A stretch of 64,000 bases of DNA from Alphaproteobacteria bacterium. Lineage in GTDB: Bacteria > Pseudomonadota > Alphaproteobacteria > TMED109. Of the stretch, positions 7,928 through 15,918 are shown piece after piece. A program made the position numbers and the translations under genes. Location: positions 1 to 64,000 of the forward strand of contig JAJDZX010000037.1 in NCBI GenBank assembly GCA_022824395.1, read 5' to 3'. Every line of letters begins with the position of its first letter. Position 1 is the first letter of the stretch. The notes below the pieces were generated by a model. It worked only from the letters and a program-made list of their open reading frames with translations, did not search any database and was not told where the DNA came from.

Positions 7928-9511
7928 TCAGAAGAAGATCTCGACGCGCGCCACGTATTCGTCGACGCTCGCTTCCCGCGTGCCCAAGCTCCCGCCTTCC
8001 GCCGTCGGATACTCCACGTTGATGCGGCCGGCATTGAAGATGGCGCGCGTGAAGGCGTTGAAATACCAGTTGAGCCCGACCGTGAAGCCGCTGGCTTCGC
8101 CGCCAGTGACACCGGTAACGTTGCCGTCGACGACACCCAGCCGGTCGTTCAGGTCGATCGTCTGCCAGCGCGCTCGCAGTTCAAATGCGCCGAGCCCCCC
8201 CTGTCCGAGATCGTTCTTCGGCTTGAGGCGCCAGAACTGACCGAAGTACGGGTTGTAGTTCCGGCTCTCGCCGGTCAGGAAATACCCGACATCGACGTAT
8301 CCGCCGCTGAATTCGTAGTCGCCGTCCGACTTCGTGTTGACCCGCGCGACGCCCCATTCTCCCTGGAGAGAAACCGGTCCCCGGGAGATGGCGCCCTCGG
8401 CAACGACGTAGGTGTAGTCTTCGACCCCGCAGAACTTGCCGGTATTCACCAGGTTCGTGCCGTCGATCGCGGAAATGCCGAAGGCCTTGAAGCGGAATCC
8501 GTTGCCGATCGAACCGTCCGGACACGACACATGATCGCGCACATAGTCGTCGCCCTCGCCTCTCTTCACCGCCGTTTCTTCGACCTCAGGCTTGCGCCAG
8601 TACCCGCTCACGCCGATCTGGGAACTCAGCCTGCGCTCCTTGTGCGGCTGGAGCAGGAAACGGCCGTGGAGGCCCCACCCCTCGTCGAAGTCGCCGTCCA
8701 CGCCGGAGTTCTTCCCGAACACGCCGAACCGGGAGTAGGTCAACTTCCCGCGATGCGAGGCAATGATTGCCACCACCGGCGCGCCAGGTGCATAGGCGAA
8801 CGCATTGGACATCATCGGGCGTTCCGCCATGCCCAGGAAGCTGTTGAACGTGGACGATTCCAGCCCGACCGAGTTGCCGAACTGTCCCGCCATCAACCAC
8901 CACGGCTTGATGCCCCGGTACACGATGGCTGCCGCCCGAAGCCCGCTGTCAACCTGCTCGCCGCCGTCCGCCAGGTTGTATGACATGAAGACGATCCAGT
9001 CCTCCTCGACGACGCTCGCGATGCCGAAACTGACCCTCCGCATCCTGCCGCCGCCGCTGAAGTCGGTATCGCCTTTCCCGATGTTGTATTCGTCCCCGAA
9101 AACGCCGTCCCAATCCCCGCTCTCACTGTACGCCGCCAGATCTGTCTGCAGATTTCCGTAAAGAAACGTCTTGAAACGCCCGTCGCTTGACGACAAGGGC
9201 CCGATCGGGCCGAAAAACGCCTTGTCGTAGTTGTACGCGCCCGCCTGTCCGGTGATGTCCGATCGGTTGTTTCCATTCGGAGCCGGCTCCGCCTGCGCTA
9301 CCGGGGGTGCACTCTCGGCCGCTGGTGGTGCTTCAGCGCTCTCGATCCCCAGCGCCTCCGCCAGTGCCTTCTCCAACTGCTGAACGCGCAGTTCGAGCGC
9401 CTGAATCCGCGCATCTGTCTCAGCAGAACCGCTTTCCTGAGCGAATGCCTGGGTTCCCATTCCAACGACAAGAGACACGGCGCACGCATACGTGAGCAAG
9501 CGAAGGATCAT
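7928..9511 (-). CDS. Outer-membrane porin, OprO/OprP (phosphate-selective) family
   Basis: This 527-residue outer-membrane beta-barrel has a signal peptide that should be cut after about residue 24 (...TQAFA). A short coiled coil follows (about 30-55, ARIQALELRVQQLEKAL), as in trimeric OprP-like porins, then a Pro/Ala-rich spacer and the barrel. Barrel features include the GQFGNSVGLE segment and the C-terminal VARVEIFF, whose last Phe is the BAM recognition signal. Phosphate or polyphosphate is the family substrate, but selectivity cannot be read from sequence. The ATG at 9511 is chosen because the signal peptide begins there. A good promoter and an inverted repeat lie upstream. Confidence 0.82.
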   Translation of the reverse strand: MILRLLTYACAVSLVVGMGTQAFAQESGSAETDARIQALELRVQQLEKALAEALGIESAEAPPAAESAPPVAQAEPAPNGNNRSDITGQAGAYNYDKAFFGPIGPLSSSDGRFKTFLYGNLQTDLAAYSESGDWDGVFGDEYNIGKGDTDFSGGGRMRRVSFGIASVVEEDWIVFMSYNLADGGEQVDSGLRAAAIVYRGIKPWWLMAGQFGNSVGLESSTFNSFLGMAERPMMSNAFAYAPGAPVVAIIASHRGKLTYSRFGVFGKNSGVDGDFDEGWGLHGRFLLQPHKERRLSSQIGVSGYWRKPEVEETAVKRGEGDDYVRDHVSCPDGSIGNGFRFKAFGISAIDGTNLVNTGKFCGVEDYTYVVAEGAISRGPVSLQGEWGVARVNTKSDGDYEFSGGYVDVGYFLTGESRNYNPYFGQFWRLKPKNDLGQGGLGAFELRARWQTIDLNDRLGVVDGNVTGVTGGEASGFTVGLNWYFNAFTRAIFNAGRINVEYPTAEGGSLGTREASVDEYVARVEIFF

Positions 9512-9612
9512 CGGTAGTTCCAGCGAACATGAGGGCGGACAACGGACGGTGACGCTCGGAGCTGACCGGAAAACCCACCTATCTGCGAGCGACGTCCACG
9601 GCACCGCATCAA

Positions 9613-9640
9613 ACTATAGCGATGCACATGGTATCGACAA
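9613..9640 (-). promoter_or_regulatory. Probable promoter of the porin gene
   Basis: On the minus strand TTGTCG (9635-9640) and TATAGT (9613-9618) are spaced by 16 bases, close to the sigma-70 consensus. The implied leader before the ATG at 9511 is about 95 bases. Confidence 0.55.
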
Positions 9641-9657
9641 CCATGTTTACGATTCCG

Positions 9658-9678
9658 ATGACAAGTAGCTGTTGTCAT
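9658..9678. promoter_or_regulatory. Inverted repeat ATGACAA-N7-TTGTCAT, possible operator
   Basis: The 7-base arms are perfect and the spacer is 7 bases. It ends 18 bases upstream of the porin -35 box, a position typical for an activator. A further half-site (ACAACAT on the minus strand) lies at about 9683-9689. The arms resemble half of a PHO box, but here they are inverted rather than direct repeats, so PhoB is not supported. Confidence 0.5.
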
Positions 9679-10057
9679 AAGCATGTTGTCTTTGAATCCT
9701 CCCCGGCAGGCAGCCAGTCGCGGTGGGCGCTTCTTGCCGGGCTCGGCAGCCCGCCGACCGCCGTTTCAGTACTGGCCACGGTCATATCCTGGCGCGGAAC
9801 GGAACAGGGCCGATGACCAAGGGGTTGGGCATGGCTGACGGCGGCTTGCCCGCCACCCGTCGGCAGAATCCGGACATCGGAGCGTACCCTTGGCCAACCG
9901 GTGGCCAGGCCACCGACGCGGTCAGGCCATGACTGACGTCCGTTCATAAAGTTCGACAACACCTCCTCCGTCACCCTGGCCGGCGCCCGATGTCGATTGA
10001 GAATCCGGCGGGCACCGGCCATCATCCCGGGCAGCACACGGGCGCGGACATCAGGGC

Positions 10058-10984
10058 ATGAAATTCATCGTGATGGGGGCGGGCGGCGTCGGCGGCTACT
10101 TCGGCGCACGACTTGCAGCGTCGGGACACGAAGTCGGGTTCGTCGCCCGCGGACGCCACTTGCAGGCGATGCAGGAGGACGGCCTCACGGTTCGCAGTGT
10201 CCTGGGCGACATCGTGCTGAAGCCGGTGCGCGCGAGCAATGATCCGACCGTGTTTGCGTCGCCTGATTTTGTCCTTTTCACGGTCAAGAGCTACGACTGC
10301 GAAGAAGCAGCCGCCCGCGTCCGCTCCGCGCTTTCAAGCGAGACCGGCGTCGTGCCGCTGCTCAATGGTATCGAACACATGGACATTCTCCGCGGGATGC
10401 TGGGGCCTCGGCGGGTGCTGGGCGGTGTCGCGCAGATCAGCGCCGTAATCGAAGCCCCCGGTGTGATTCGACATTTTGACCAGATGCAGATGCTTCGGAT
10501 TGGCGAAATGGACAATTCACCGAGCGGGCGTGTGCAGATGCTGCGAAATGCCTGCACCGAGGCCGGAATCGACTGCCCGCCGCCCGGCGACATCGAGTGC
10601 GAGCTTTGGCAAAAGGCAGCGATGATCTGCACGCTGGCGGGCGCCAACTGCCTCACCCGCCTGCCGCTCGGGCCTTGCCGGACCAATCCGTCGACGCGGG
10701 CAATGATGGCACGCCTGACAGCCGAAACCGTTGCCGTGGCAGAGGCGCTCGGCGTCTCCATGCCCGACGATCAGGAAGCTCGGACTCAGGAACTCCTGGA
10801 CCGGTTGCCCGCTTCAATGAAGGCATCTCTGCTCGTCGCACTGGAGCGGCGCGAGCGGTTGGAGATTTCCGCGCTGAGCGGCGCGATCGAGCGCATCGGC
10901 CGGCGCGTCGGGGTCGACACGCCGACCCATCGCACCGTGTACGCGGCCCTGGCGCCGCACGAGCACGGCATGCGCGCCGCCTGA
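10058..10984 (+). CDS. panE: 2-dehydropantoate 2-reductase
   Basis: This 308-residue cytosolic enzyme reduces ketopantoate to pantoate with NADPH in coenzyme A and phosphopantetheine synthesis. The Rossmann motif GAGGVGGYFG is at 7-16, and FTVKSYD (74-80) contains the conserved K77. The catalytic lysine is K186 in LWQKAAMICTL, followed by an Asn about ten residues later, as in the family. The C-terminal helical domain is complete. It stands alone; the ychF remnant follows it. Paralogues of this family can act on other ketoacids, so the exact substrate is inferred. Confidence 0.85.
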   Translation: MKFIVMGAGGVGGYFGARLAASGHEVGFVARGRHLQAMQEDGLTVRSVLGDIVLKPVRASNDPTVFASPDFVLFTVKSYDCEEAAARVRSALSSETGVVPLLNGIEHMDILRGMLGPRRVLGGVAQISAVIEAPGVIRHFDQMQMLRIGEMDNSPSGRVQMLRNACTEAGIDCPPPGDIECELWQKAAMICTLAGANCLTRLPLGPCRTNPSTRAMMARLTAETVAVAEALGVSMPDDQEARTQELLDRLPASMKASLLVALERRERLEISALSGAIERIGRRVGVDTPTHRTVYAALAPHEHGMRAA

Positions 10985-11058
10985 GGCCAACCTACCGGCG
11001 GCCCCCGTGGATGCCCGGAGTTACGAACGGGACGGCTTCGCAATCGGGGCAGAGACAC

Positions 11059-11600
11059 AAGCTTGCGGAGACGATCGCGGCTGAACAGAACCTCTTGGTG
11101 CGCACGATAGCGCCTGTGCTTGCGGCGCTGAAGGCCGGCCGCCCAGCGCGCGCACCGTCGCTTTCGACCTCGACGACGACCGGGTGGCCTTCAGGAGCCT
11201 GCAGTTGCTTACCGCCACGTCAGTGCTCGATGTGGGCGATGTCAGCGACGCGGATGCGGCAGCCGGCAATGCCCATTCCCGGCAGGCCGTCGCCCGCGCG
11301 GCCCGTGAGGGCGCCGAATGCGTCACCGTGTCGGCTGCCGTCGAAGCGGAGACCGCCTTGCTCGCCGAAACGGAAGAGCATGCCCCGTTACTGGAGTCGG
11401 TGGGCCCACAGGAGCCGGGTCTCGACCGGGCGATCCGCGCCCGGCCACCGGCTGCTCGGCCTCATCACCTTCAATACCGCCGGCGCCACCGGGCCCGAGG
11501 CGGCGAGCGCGGCGCACAGGAGGCCGGGCGCATTCGCGTCGAGGGTGGCGACTATTCGGTGCAGGGCGGCGACGTGACGCTCTTCCGCTTCAACCTTTAG
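11059..11600 (+). pseudogene. ychF: Truncated, frameshifted ychF (Obg-like ATPase) remnant
   Basis: Only the C-terminal half of a YchF/OLA1-type ATPase can be pieced together, and from several frames. Frame 1 gives VLAALKAGRPAR. Frame 3 then gives RSLQLLTATSVL, VTVSAAVEAETA and EPGLDRAIRA. Frame 1 returns with LLGLITFNTAG, and frame 3 ends with GRIRVEGGDYSVQGGDVT and LFRFNL before the stop at 11600. These match, in order, the helical, TGS-preceding and C-terminal TGS parts of YchF. The GTP/ATP-binding N-terminal domain is missing; panE ends just upstream. At least three frameshifts are needed, which is too many for one sequencing error. Confidence 0.8.
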
Positions 11601-11682
11601 CGGCGGTTTTCGCCATTCACCCCGGGGTATTTGAGCCTGATGCTCGATGCGTTTGCAACACACATCGTTCGGAGGGCCGGCC

Positions 11683-11943
11683 ATGCGCACCACGCTCAAT
11701 ATCGACGACGACCTGCTGCTTGCGGTCAAGGAAATCGCGAGGCGCGACTGCCAATCCATCGGCGGGGCGGTGTCCGACCTGCTCCGCCGGGCTCTGGCGG
11801 GCGGCGAGCCCTGCGAAACGGAGATGGCGGAGAAACAGGCGCCTTTCAGGACGGCTGAGTTCGGCTTCCGTCCGTTTCCGCCGCGCGGCGGCGTCGTCAC
11901 CAACGAGCTGATCGACCGGCTGAGGGATGAGAGCGGCGGCTGA
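11683..11943 (+). CDS. VapB-type antitoxin
   Basis: This 86-residue protein starts with a ribbon-helix-helix-like segment (RTTLNIDDDLL, then VKEIARRDCQSIGGAVSDLL), the DNA-binding part of this antitoxin class. The C-terminal half, with GFRPFPPRGGVVTNELID, is the usual toxin-wrapping tail. The ATG at 11683 has a GGAGG site 7 bases upstream. Its stop overlaps the start of the toxin gene (TGATG), so the two are translationally coupled. It is predicted to repress its own operon and neutralise the PIN toxin. Confidence 0.85.
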   Translation: MRTTLNIDDDLLLAVKEIARRDCQSIGGAVSDLLRRALAGGEPCETEMAEKQAPFRTAEFGFRPFPPRGGVVTNELIDRLRDESGG

Positions 11944-12371
11944 TGCGCGCCCTGCTGGACATCAATGTGCTGATCACGCGGCTCGACGCCCAGCACCTCC
12001 ACCACGAACCGGCCTGGCGCTGGTTCCGGGACAATGCCCGGCACGGCTGGGCCACCTGTTCGCTGACGCGCAACGGATGTGTCCGGGTCATGTCGCAGCC
12101 GGCCTATCCGGGCAACCTGCCGCCGCGCACCGTCGCCGCCCGGCTGCGCACCGCGGTCGCCGGAGACCACCACCGCGCGTGGACGGACGATGTGGACCTT
12201 CTCGACCCGGGCACGATCGACTGGCGTCATGTCTTCGGCCCCCGGCAAATCGCGGATTTCCACCTGCTGGCGCTGGCCGTCGCCAATGGGGGACGGTTCG
12301 TCACCTTCGACACCCGTATTTCGCCCGACGCCGTGATCGGCGCGCACGACCGCCACTTCTGCGTGAGCTGA
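11943..12371 (+). CDS. VapC-type PIN-domain toxin
   Basis: This 142-residue predicted ribonuclease has PIN-domain acidic residues D6 (LLDINVL), D105 (QIADFHLLALA) and D123 (TFDTR). The second usual acid, in the LTxNG segment near residue 44, is asparagine, as is common in the subfamily with CSLTRNGCVRV. RNA cleavage in the cytosol is expected when the antitoxin is degraded. It starts inside the antitoxin stop codon. Confidence 0.85.
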   Translation: MRALLDINVLITRLDAQHLHHEPAWRWFRDNARHGWATCSLTRNGCVRVMSQPAYPGNLPPRTVAARLRTAVAGDHHRAWTDDVDLLDPGTIDWRHVFGPRQIADFHLLALAVANGGRFVTFDTRISPDAVIGAHDRHFCVS

Positions 12372-12577
12372 CCGCTCACGAACCCTACGCCGCGGCGCGT
12401 TCTCCCCTCAGCGCCTCTGCCGCCGGAACGATCTCCTCCACCGAGCGGCGGGTCTTGGCCATGATCTCCGCGTCGTCGCAGCCCCCTGCCGCAATGGACT
12501 CGGCGGAAATCTCCTGCCTACAATCCGGTTCACACCTGCGCTGATGTGTTTCCTGAATTGTCCCGGGCAGTAATCCG

Positions 12578-13417
12578 TTGCGTTTATGGGCGCTCTCTGA
12601 CCTTCATGTCTCCCATCCGGCGAACCGGGAAGCGCTGGAGAGCTGCCCAGTATTTCACGACGACTGGCTGATTCTCGCAGGCGACGTGACCGACGGGCCC
12701 AAGCGGCTTGACTGGTGTTTTCAGCAACTGACCGGGAAATTCCGCCAAGTCGTCTGGGTTCCCGGCAACCACGAGCTCTGGACCGTTCCCGGCACCGCGC
12801 CCGGACTGCGCGGCGTCGCGCTCTACGAGAGGCTGGTCGCACTCGCTCGCAGCCACGGTGTCCTCACCCCGGAAGATCCCTATCCGGTGATCCAGCTGCG
12901 GGACCGTGCGGTTCTGATCGCGCCACTGTTTCTGCTCTACGACTACAGTTTTCGGCCCCGGCACGTTCGGCGTCACGAGGTGATCCGGTGGGCTCGCGAA
13001 ACCGGCGCCGTCGCCTCTGACGAGGTGGTTCTGCATCCCGACCCGTTTCCGGATCGGGAATCATGGTGCGCGGCGCGCTGCCAGGAGGCCGCCCAACGGC
13101 TTGCGTCGTGCCCTGCCAGCGTTCCAAAGGTTCTGATCAACCACTTTCCGCTTGAAGAACAGCATGCCGTGCTGCCGCGGGTTCCCCGCTTCACGCCGTG
13201 GTGCGGAACGCGCCGAACGCGCGGATGGCACCGGCGCTTCAACGCGTGCGCGGTGGTCTACGGCCACCTCCACATCCGGGGTACGCAGTGGCTGGACGGC
13301 GTGCCGTTCCAGGAAGTGTCGCTGGGATATCCGCCGCAATGGGACCGGCAGCTTGGGGTCGGCGCCTACCTGCACGAAGTGACCCTGACCCCGTCGCCGA
13401 GTGCCGCTCCCCAATGA
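12578..13417 (+). CDS. Calcineurin-like metallophosphoesterase
   Basis: This 279-residue protein has the full metal-binding set: D8 and H10 in SDLH, GD at 35-36, GNHE at 63-66, NHFPL in the middle, and YGHLH near the C-terminus. The substrate is unknown. The start is TTG at 12578, the first codon giving the conserved RLWALSDLH opening; no ATG is available near it. The stop overlaps the ATG of the phosphopantetheinyl transferase by ATGA, so the two are made together. I recall this type of phosphoesterase beside Sfp-like transferases in other polyketide loci; a role in carrier-protein turnover (removing phosphopantetheine) is a guess. Confidence 0.85.
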   Translation: MRLWALSDLHVSHPANREALESCPVFHDDWLILAGDVTDGPKRLDWCFQQLTGKFRQVVWVPGNHELWTVPGTAPGLRGVALYERLVALARSHGVLTPEDPYPVIQLRDRAVLIAPLFLLYDYSFRPRHVRRHEVIRWARETGAVASDEVVLHPDPFPDRESWCAARCQEAAQRLASCPASVPKVLINHFPLEEQHAVLPRVPRFTPWCGTRRTRGWHRRFNACAVVYGHLHIRGTQWLDGVPFQEVSLGYPPQWDRQLGVGAYLHEVTLTPSPSAAPQ

Positions 13418-14157
13418 ACGGCGGCGGCGACACCTGGTGGAGCACCTGGCGCGAGACGGAAGGCTCACTCATCCTCCACGTCGATCTCAGGCCCGACCCG
13501 GACCGCGAACAACAGGCCCTCGCGGTCCTCGACCGCGACGAGCAGGCCCGGTGGAAGCGCTTCCTCGCCAAGGGTGCCCAGCGGCAGTATGCACTTTGCC
13601 GCGCGGCGCTCAGGTTGAACCTTTGCGAACGGCTGGGTTGTGCCAACCAGACACTGTCGTTCGGTTATCGCGAACATGGCAAGCCATTCGCGAAGGTGAA
13701 CGGAGCGCCGGCCGACGTGCGCTTCAACGTGAGCCACAGCGGTCAGCACGGCCTGATCGGCTTCACGCGACAGGACGAATTCGGGCTGGATCTGGAAGTG
13801 CGCACGCCGGGCAGGGATTTCGACGGTATCGGGAGCACCGTCTACGGGCCGCGGGAGCGCCGCGCCTTGTCCGCGGCCACTGGAAGCGCGAAAGCGCACT
13901 TGTTCTACCGGCTCTGGGGCCTCAAAGAGGCCCTGATCAAGGCATTGGGCACCGGCTTCTCCCTGAGCCCGGCCCGGTTCGAAGTCCCGGAGCCGATACT
14001 TGACGGGGCACGAGGCGCGGTGTTCCACTTTCCGCACCGGCCGGCCGACCCGTTCTGGCTGGAAGATTTGGGAGAGCCTCGATTTGCGGCCGCATATGCC
14101 TGCCGGATGAAGGCTGGAGACAGTGTGCCAAGAACAGGACATCCCCTCCGCGGCTAG
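13414..14157 (+). CDS. Sfp-type 4'-phosphopantetheinyl transferase
   Basis: This 247-residue enzyme moves phosphopantetheine from CoA onto the serine of carrier proteins. The motifs are FNVSHSG (104-110), G-L-D-L-E (124-128, with metal-binding D126 and E128) and WGLKEALIKALG (168-179, K171 and E172). The two-lobe size marks it as the Sfp/AcpT-long type that serves polyketide or peptide synthases rather than the short AcpS. The ATG at 13414 overlaps the phosphoesterase stop. It probably activates the ACP of the large synthase and perhaps the free ACP-like protein next door. Confidence 0.92.
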   Translation: MNGGGDTWWSTWRETEGSLILHVDLRPDPDREQQALAVLDRDEQARWKRFLAKGAQRQYALCRAALRLNLCERLGCANQTLSFGYREHGKPFAKVNGAPADVRFNVSHSGQHGLIGFTRQDEFGLDLEVRTPGRDFDGIGSTVYGPRERRALSAATGSAKAHLFYRLWGLKEALIKALGTGFSLSPARFEVPEPILDGARGAVFHFPHRPADPFWLEDLGEPRFAAAYACRMKAGDSVPRTGHPLRG

Positions 14158-14553
14158 CAGAGACCGGAGCTTTCATCCGGGCAGAGGCCGTTCTCGCAAC
14201 ACCGGGTCGGGAGAACGCAAGCGGTCTGGATGTGGCCCATGGTCGGAGAGAATTCCACAGTTGTTTCTCGGTGTTCGGGGACCTACCGGATCCGTTCGGA
14301 ATCAGCGTCAAGAGGGCGGGCCCGCGCACGGCATTTGACGCACCGTCGCTCCTGCCTGCTACGGTCAGCATTAGGTCCGTTGCCGACGAAATCCTGCCTG
14401 CGGGCAGCCTTACCTTGCGATAACCTGCGGAGGGCTCAAGCGCATGAGGCACGGTGATTCAGGCGATTGAATCCCCTGTACCATGGTGGAGCGATGAAGC
14501 TCACGCCACCGGCGAGTCCCCGGCCGAACCCACTGGAAGAGGAACCCATAGCC
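14158..14553. other. Intergenic region before the ACP-like gene
   Basis: No gene is seen. A weak candidate promoter is listed at 14335-14365. Near the right end are two possible earlier starts for the ACP-like gene (TTG 14467, ATG 14494). Confidence 0.45.
14335..14365 (+). promoter_or_regulatory. Weak candidate promoter of the ACP-like gene
   Basis: TTGACG (14335-14340) is followed after a long 19-base spacer by TACGGT (14360-14365), the same pair of boxes seen before rpsL. The spacer is longer than ideal and the leader would be near 180 bases. Confidence 0.25.
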
Positions 14554-14784
14554 ATGGCGTCGACAGAAGAACGTTTGAGGCAGCCCGGCCGAGGCAACCT
14601 TGGTCTAGATCACGAGCCGGACTCTGACCGGACGTTCAGCAATTCCGGGGTCTCGTCCGTCGAATCGGTGGCGTCTTTCAAAGTGGCGAATGACGAATTT
14701 CAGCTGAACCCCGTGGCAGGGGAAGGCGCAGAGTTTGAGACTCTGCGCAACCTTACGACCCACATAGATTCCCGCGCCGGCTGA
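14554..14784 (+). CDS. Diverged stand-alone acyl-carrier-like protein
   Basis: This 76-residue protein aligns by eye end to end with free acyl carrier proteins: MASTEERLRQ at the start, then GVSSVESVASFKVANDEF at 32-49 in place of the usual GADSLDxVELVMALEEEF, and FETLRNLTTHI in the last helix. S35 falls where phosphopantetheine is attached. Departures are S34 for the usual Asp, and P11-G-R-G14 inside helix I, which should disturb it. The start at 14554 gives normal ACP length and has AGAGGA upstream; ATG 14494 would add 20 residues. It lies between the transferase and the hydrolase, opposite a synthase that ends without an ACP. Whether it folds and is modified is untested. Confidence 0.6.
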   Translation: MASTEERLRQPGRGNLGLDHEPDSDRTFSNSGVSSVESVASFKVANDEFQLNPVAGEGAEFETLRNLTTHIDSRAG

Positions 14785-14951
14785 TCAATTTCAGGAGTTT
14801 CGGGCCTCTTGCAGCCGGCAGCTCAAACTTCCGTAACACAGACCGGGCGTCTCCGAATTCGGGGGCAGTCGGTTTTGTTGTCGCGACACCAACAGGTCAC
14901 CAGATCGTGTCGCTGTGAGGCTACCATCGCCGAAGAAACCCGCCTTTCACG

Positions 14952-15854
14952 ATGACGGCAAGAACGATGTGGGACATTCCAAAACCCGTTTCCGTTTGCG
15001 ACGTAGGCCTCGACGAAAACACCGTCACCACCGTCCGCCGACATGGCGACCCGAATGCCGATATACGCCTTGTCGTGAGCCACGGCAGCGGGCTTGCCGT
15101 CGATCTCTACTATCCGTTCTGGTCTGAACTGGCTGACGATTTCGAGCTGGTCATCTACGACGTCAGAAACCACGGCTGGAATAGCGTGGGTCCTCAGCAG
15201 AAACACAATATTCCCACCCTGATTAACGATCACGATGTCATTTTCGACGCCGTCGAGCGCAGCTATGGGACTAAACCAACGGTAGGCGTGTTCCATTCGC
15301 TGACCGCACTCGTGGCACTGTTGTCTCTGACCGAACGATATTCGGCCTTGGTCCTGTTCGACCCGCCATTGTGCAAGTCTGGCGCGAACCAGCTGGAGCT
15401 ACATGAAGCCGCTGAACGCGCGGCCACCCTGATCCGGAAGCGGGGTCAGCATTTCAGGACGCGGGCGGAGTTCGCGCAGTTCCTGCAGGTGCTTCCAACG
15501 TTCGCGCGGTTTGTCCCCGGCGTGACGGAACTGATGGCGGAAACCACGCTTCGACCGGTCTTAAAGGGCGAAGGCTATGAACTGCGCTGTCCACGAGAAT
15601 ACGAGGCCCAGTTGATGGAGTACACTCGGAGCTTCTTTCCCCTGCTGAATCTGGACATCCTCTACTGCCCGACAAAGATCATCGGAGGCGACCCAACCAT
15701 TCGCAACGCCTACCTCCCGAGCCTGGACCTGGGACAGGTTTCCGCCCTGGACTATGATTTTCTGCCCAACTCCACGCACTTTCTTCAGTTGGAGCAGCCG
15801 GCCGAGTGCGCAGCTATCACACGCGCGTTCCTGACCGAACTGGCACTCGGATAA
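14952..15854 (+). CDS. Alpha/beta hydrolase, possible chain-release enzyme
   Basis: This 300-residue hydrolase has HGSG (44-47) as the oxyanion loop, a serine nucleophile at S116 in GVFHSLTAL, and a catalytic histidine at H276 in NSTHFLQLEQP. The nucleophile elbow is H-S-L-T rather than the usual G-x-S-x-G, so an assignment by motif alone would miss it. No signal peptide is present. It follows the ACP-like gene by 167 bases on the same strand and is convergent with the polyketide synthase, which has no thioesterase. Release or editing of the acyl chain is therefore a reasonable but unproven role. Confidence 0.75.
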   Translation: MTARTMWDIPKPVSVCDVGLDENTVTTVRRHGDPNADIRLVVSHGSGLAVDLYYPFWSELADDFELVIYDVRNHGWNSVGPQQKHNIPTLINDHDVIFDAVERSYGTKPTVGVFHSLTALVALLSLTERYSALVLFDPPLCKSGANQLELHEAAERAATLIRKRGQHFRTRAEFAQFLQVLPTFARFVPGVTELMAETTLRPVLKGEGYELRCPREYEAQLMEYTRSFFPLLNLDILYCPTKIIGGDPTIRNAYLPSLDLGQVSALDYDFLPNSTHFLQLEQPAECAAITRAFLTELALG

Positions 15855-15918
15855 GGATCACGCAGCAGGCATCGATTGGCGTCGCTTCCTCGCCGCGACC
15901 GCCAGTCGGCGTACCGGC

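Larger units (their letters stand above)
9512..10057. other. Divergent intergenic region, porin and panE
   Basis: No gene is seen. The left part holds the porin promoter and inverted repeat listed separately. The rest, up to the ketopantoate reductase start, shows no recognisable element. Confidence 0.5.

Noticed and set aside
9658-9692. PHO box for the OprO/OprP-like porin
   Set aside because: A PHO box needs direct 7-base repeats 11 bases apart; the perfect repeat here is inverted and the direct pair is 14 bases apart.
14823-15296. 157-residue minus-strand frame over the hydrolase gene
   Set aside because: Antisense to a gene with clear catalytic motifs; no domain of its own.
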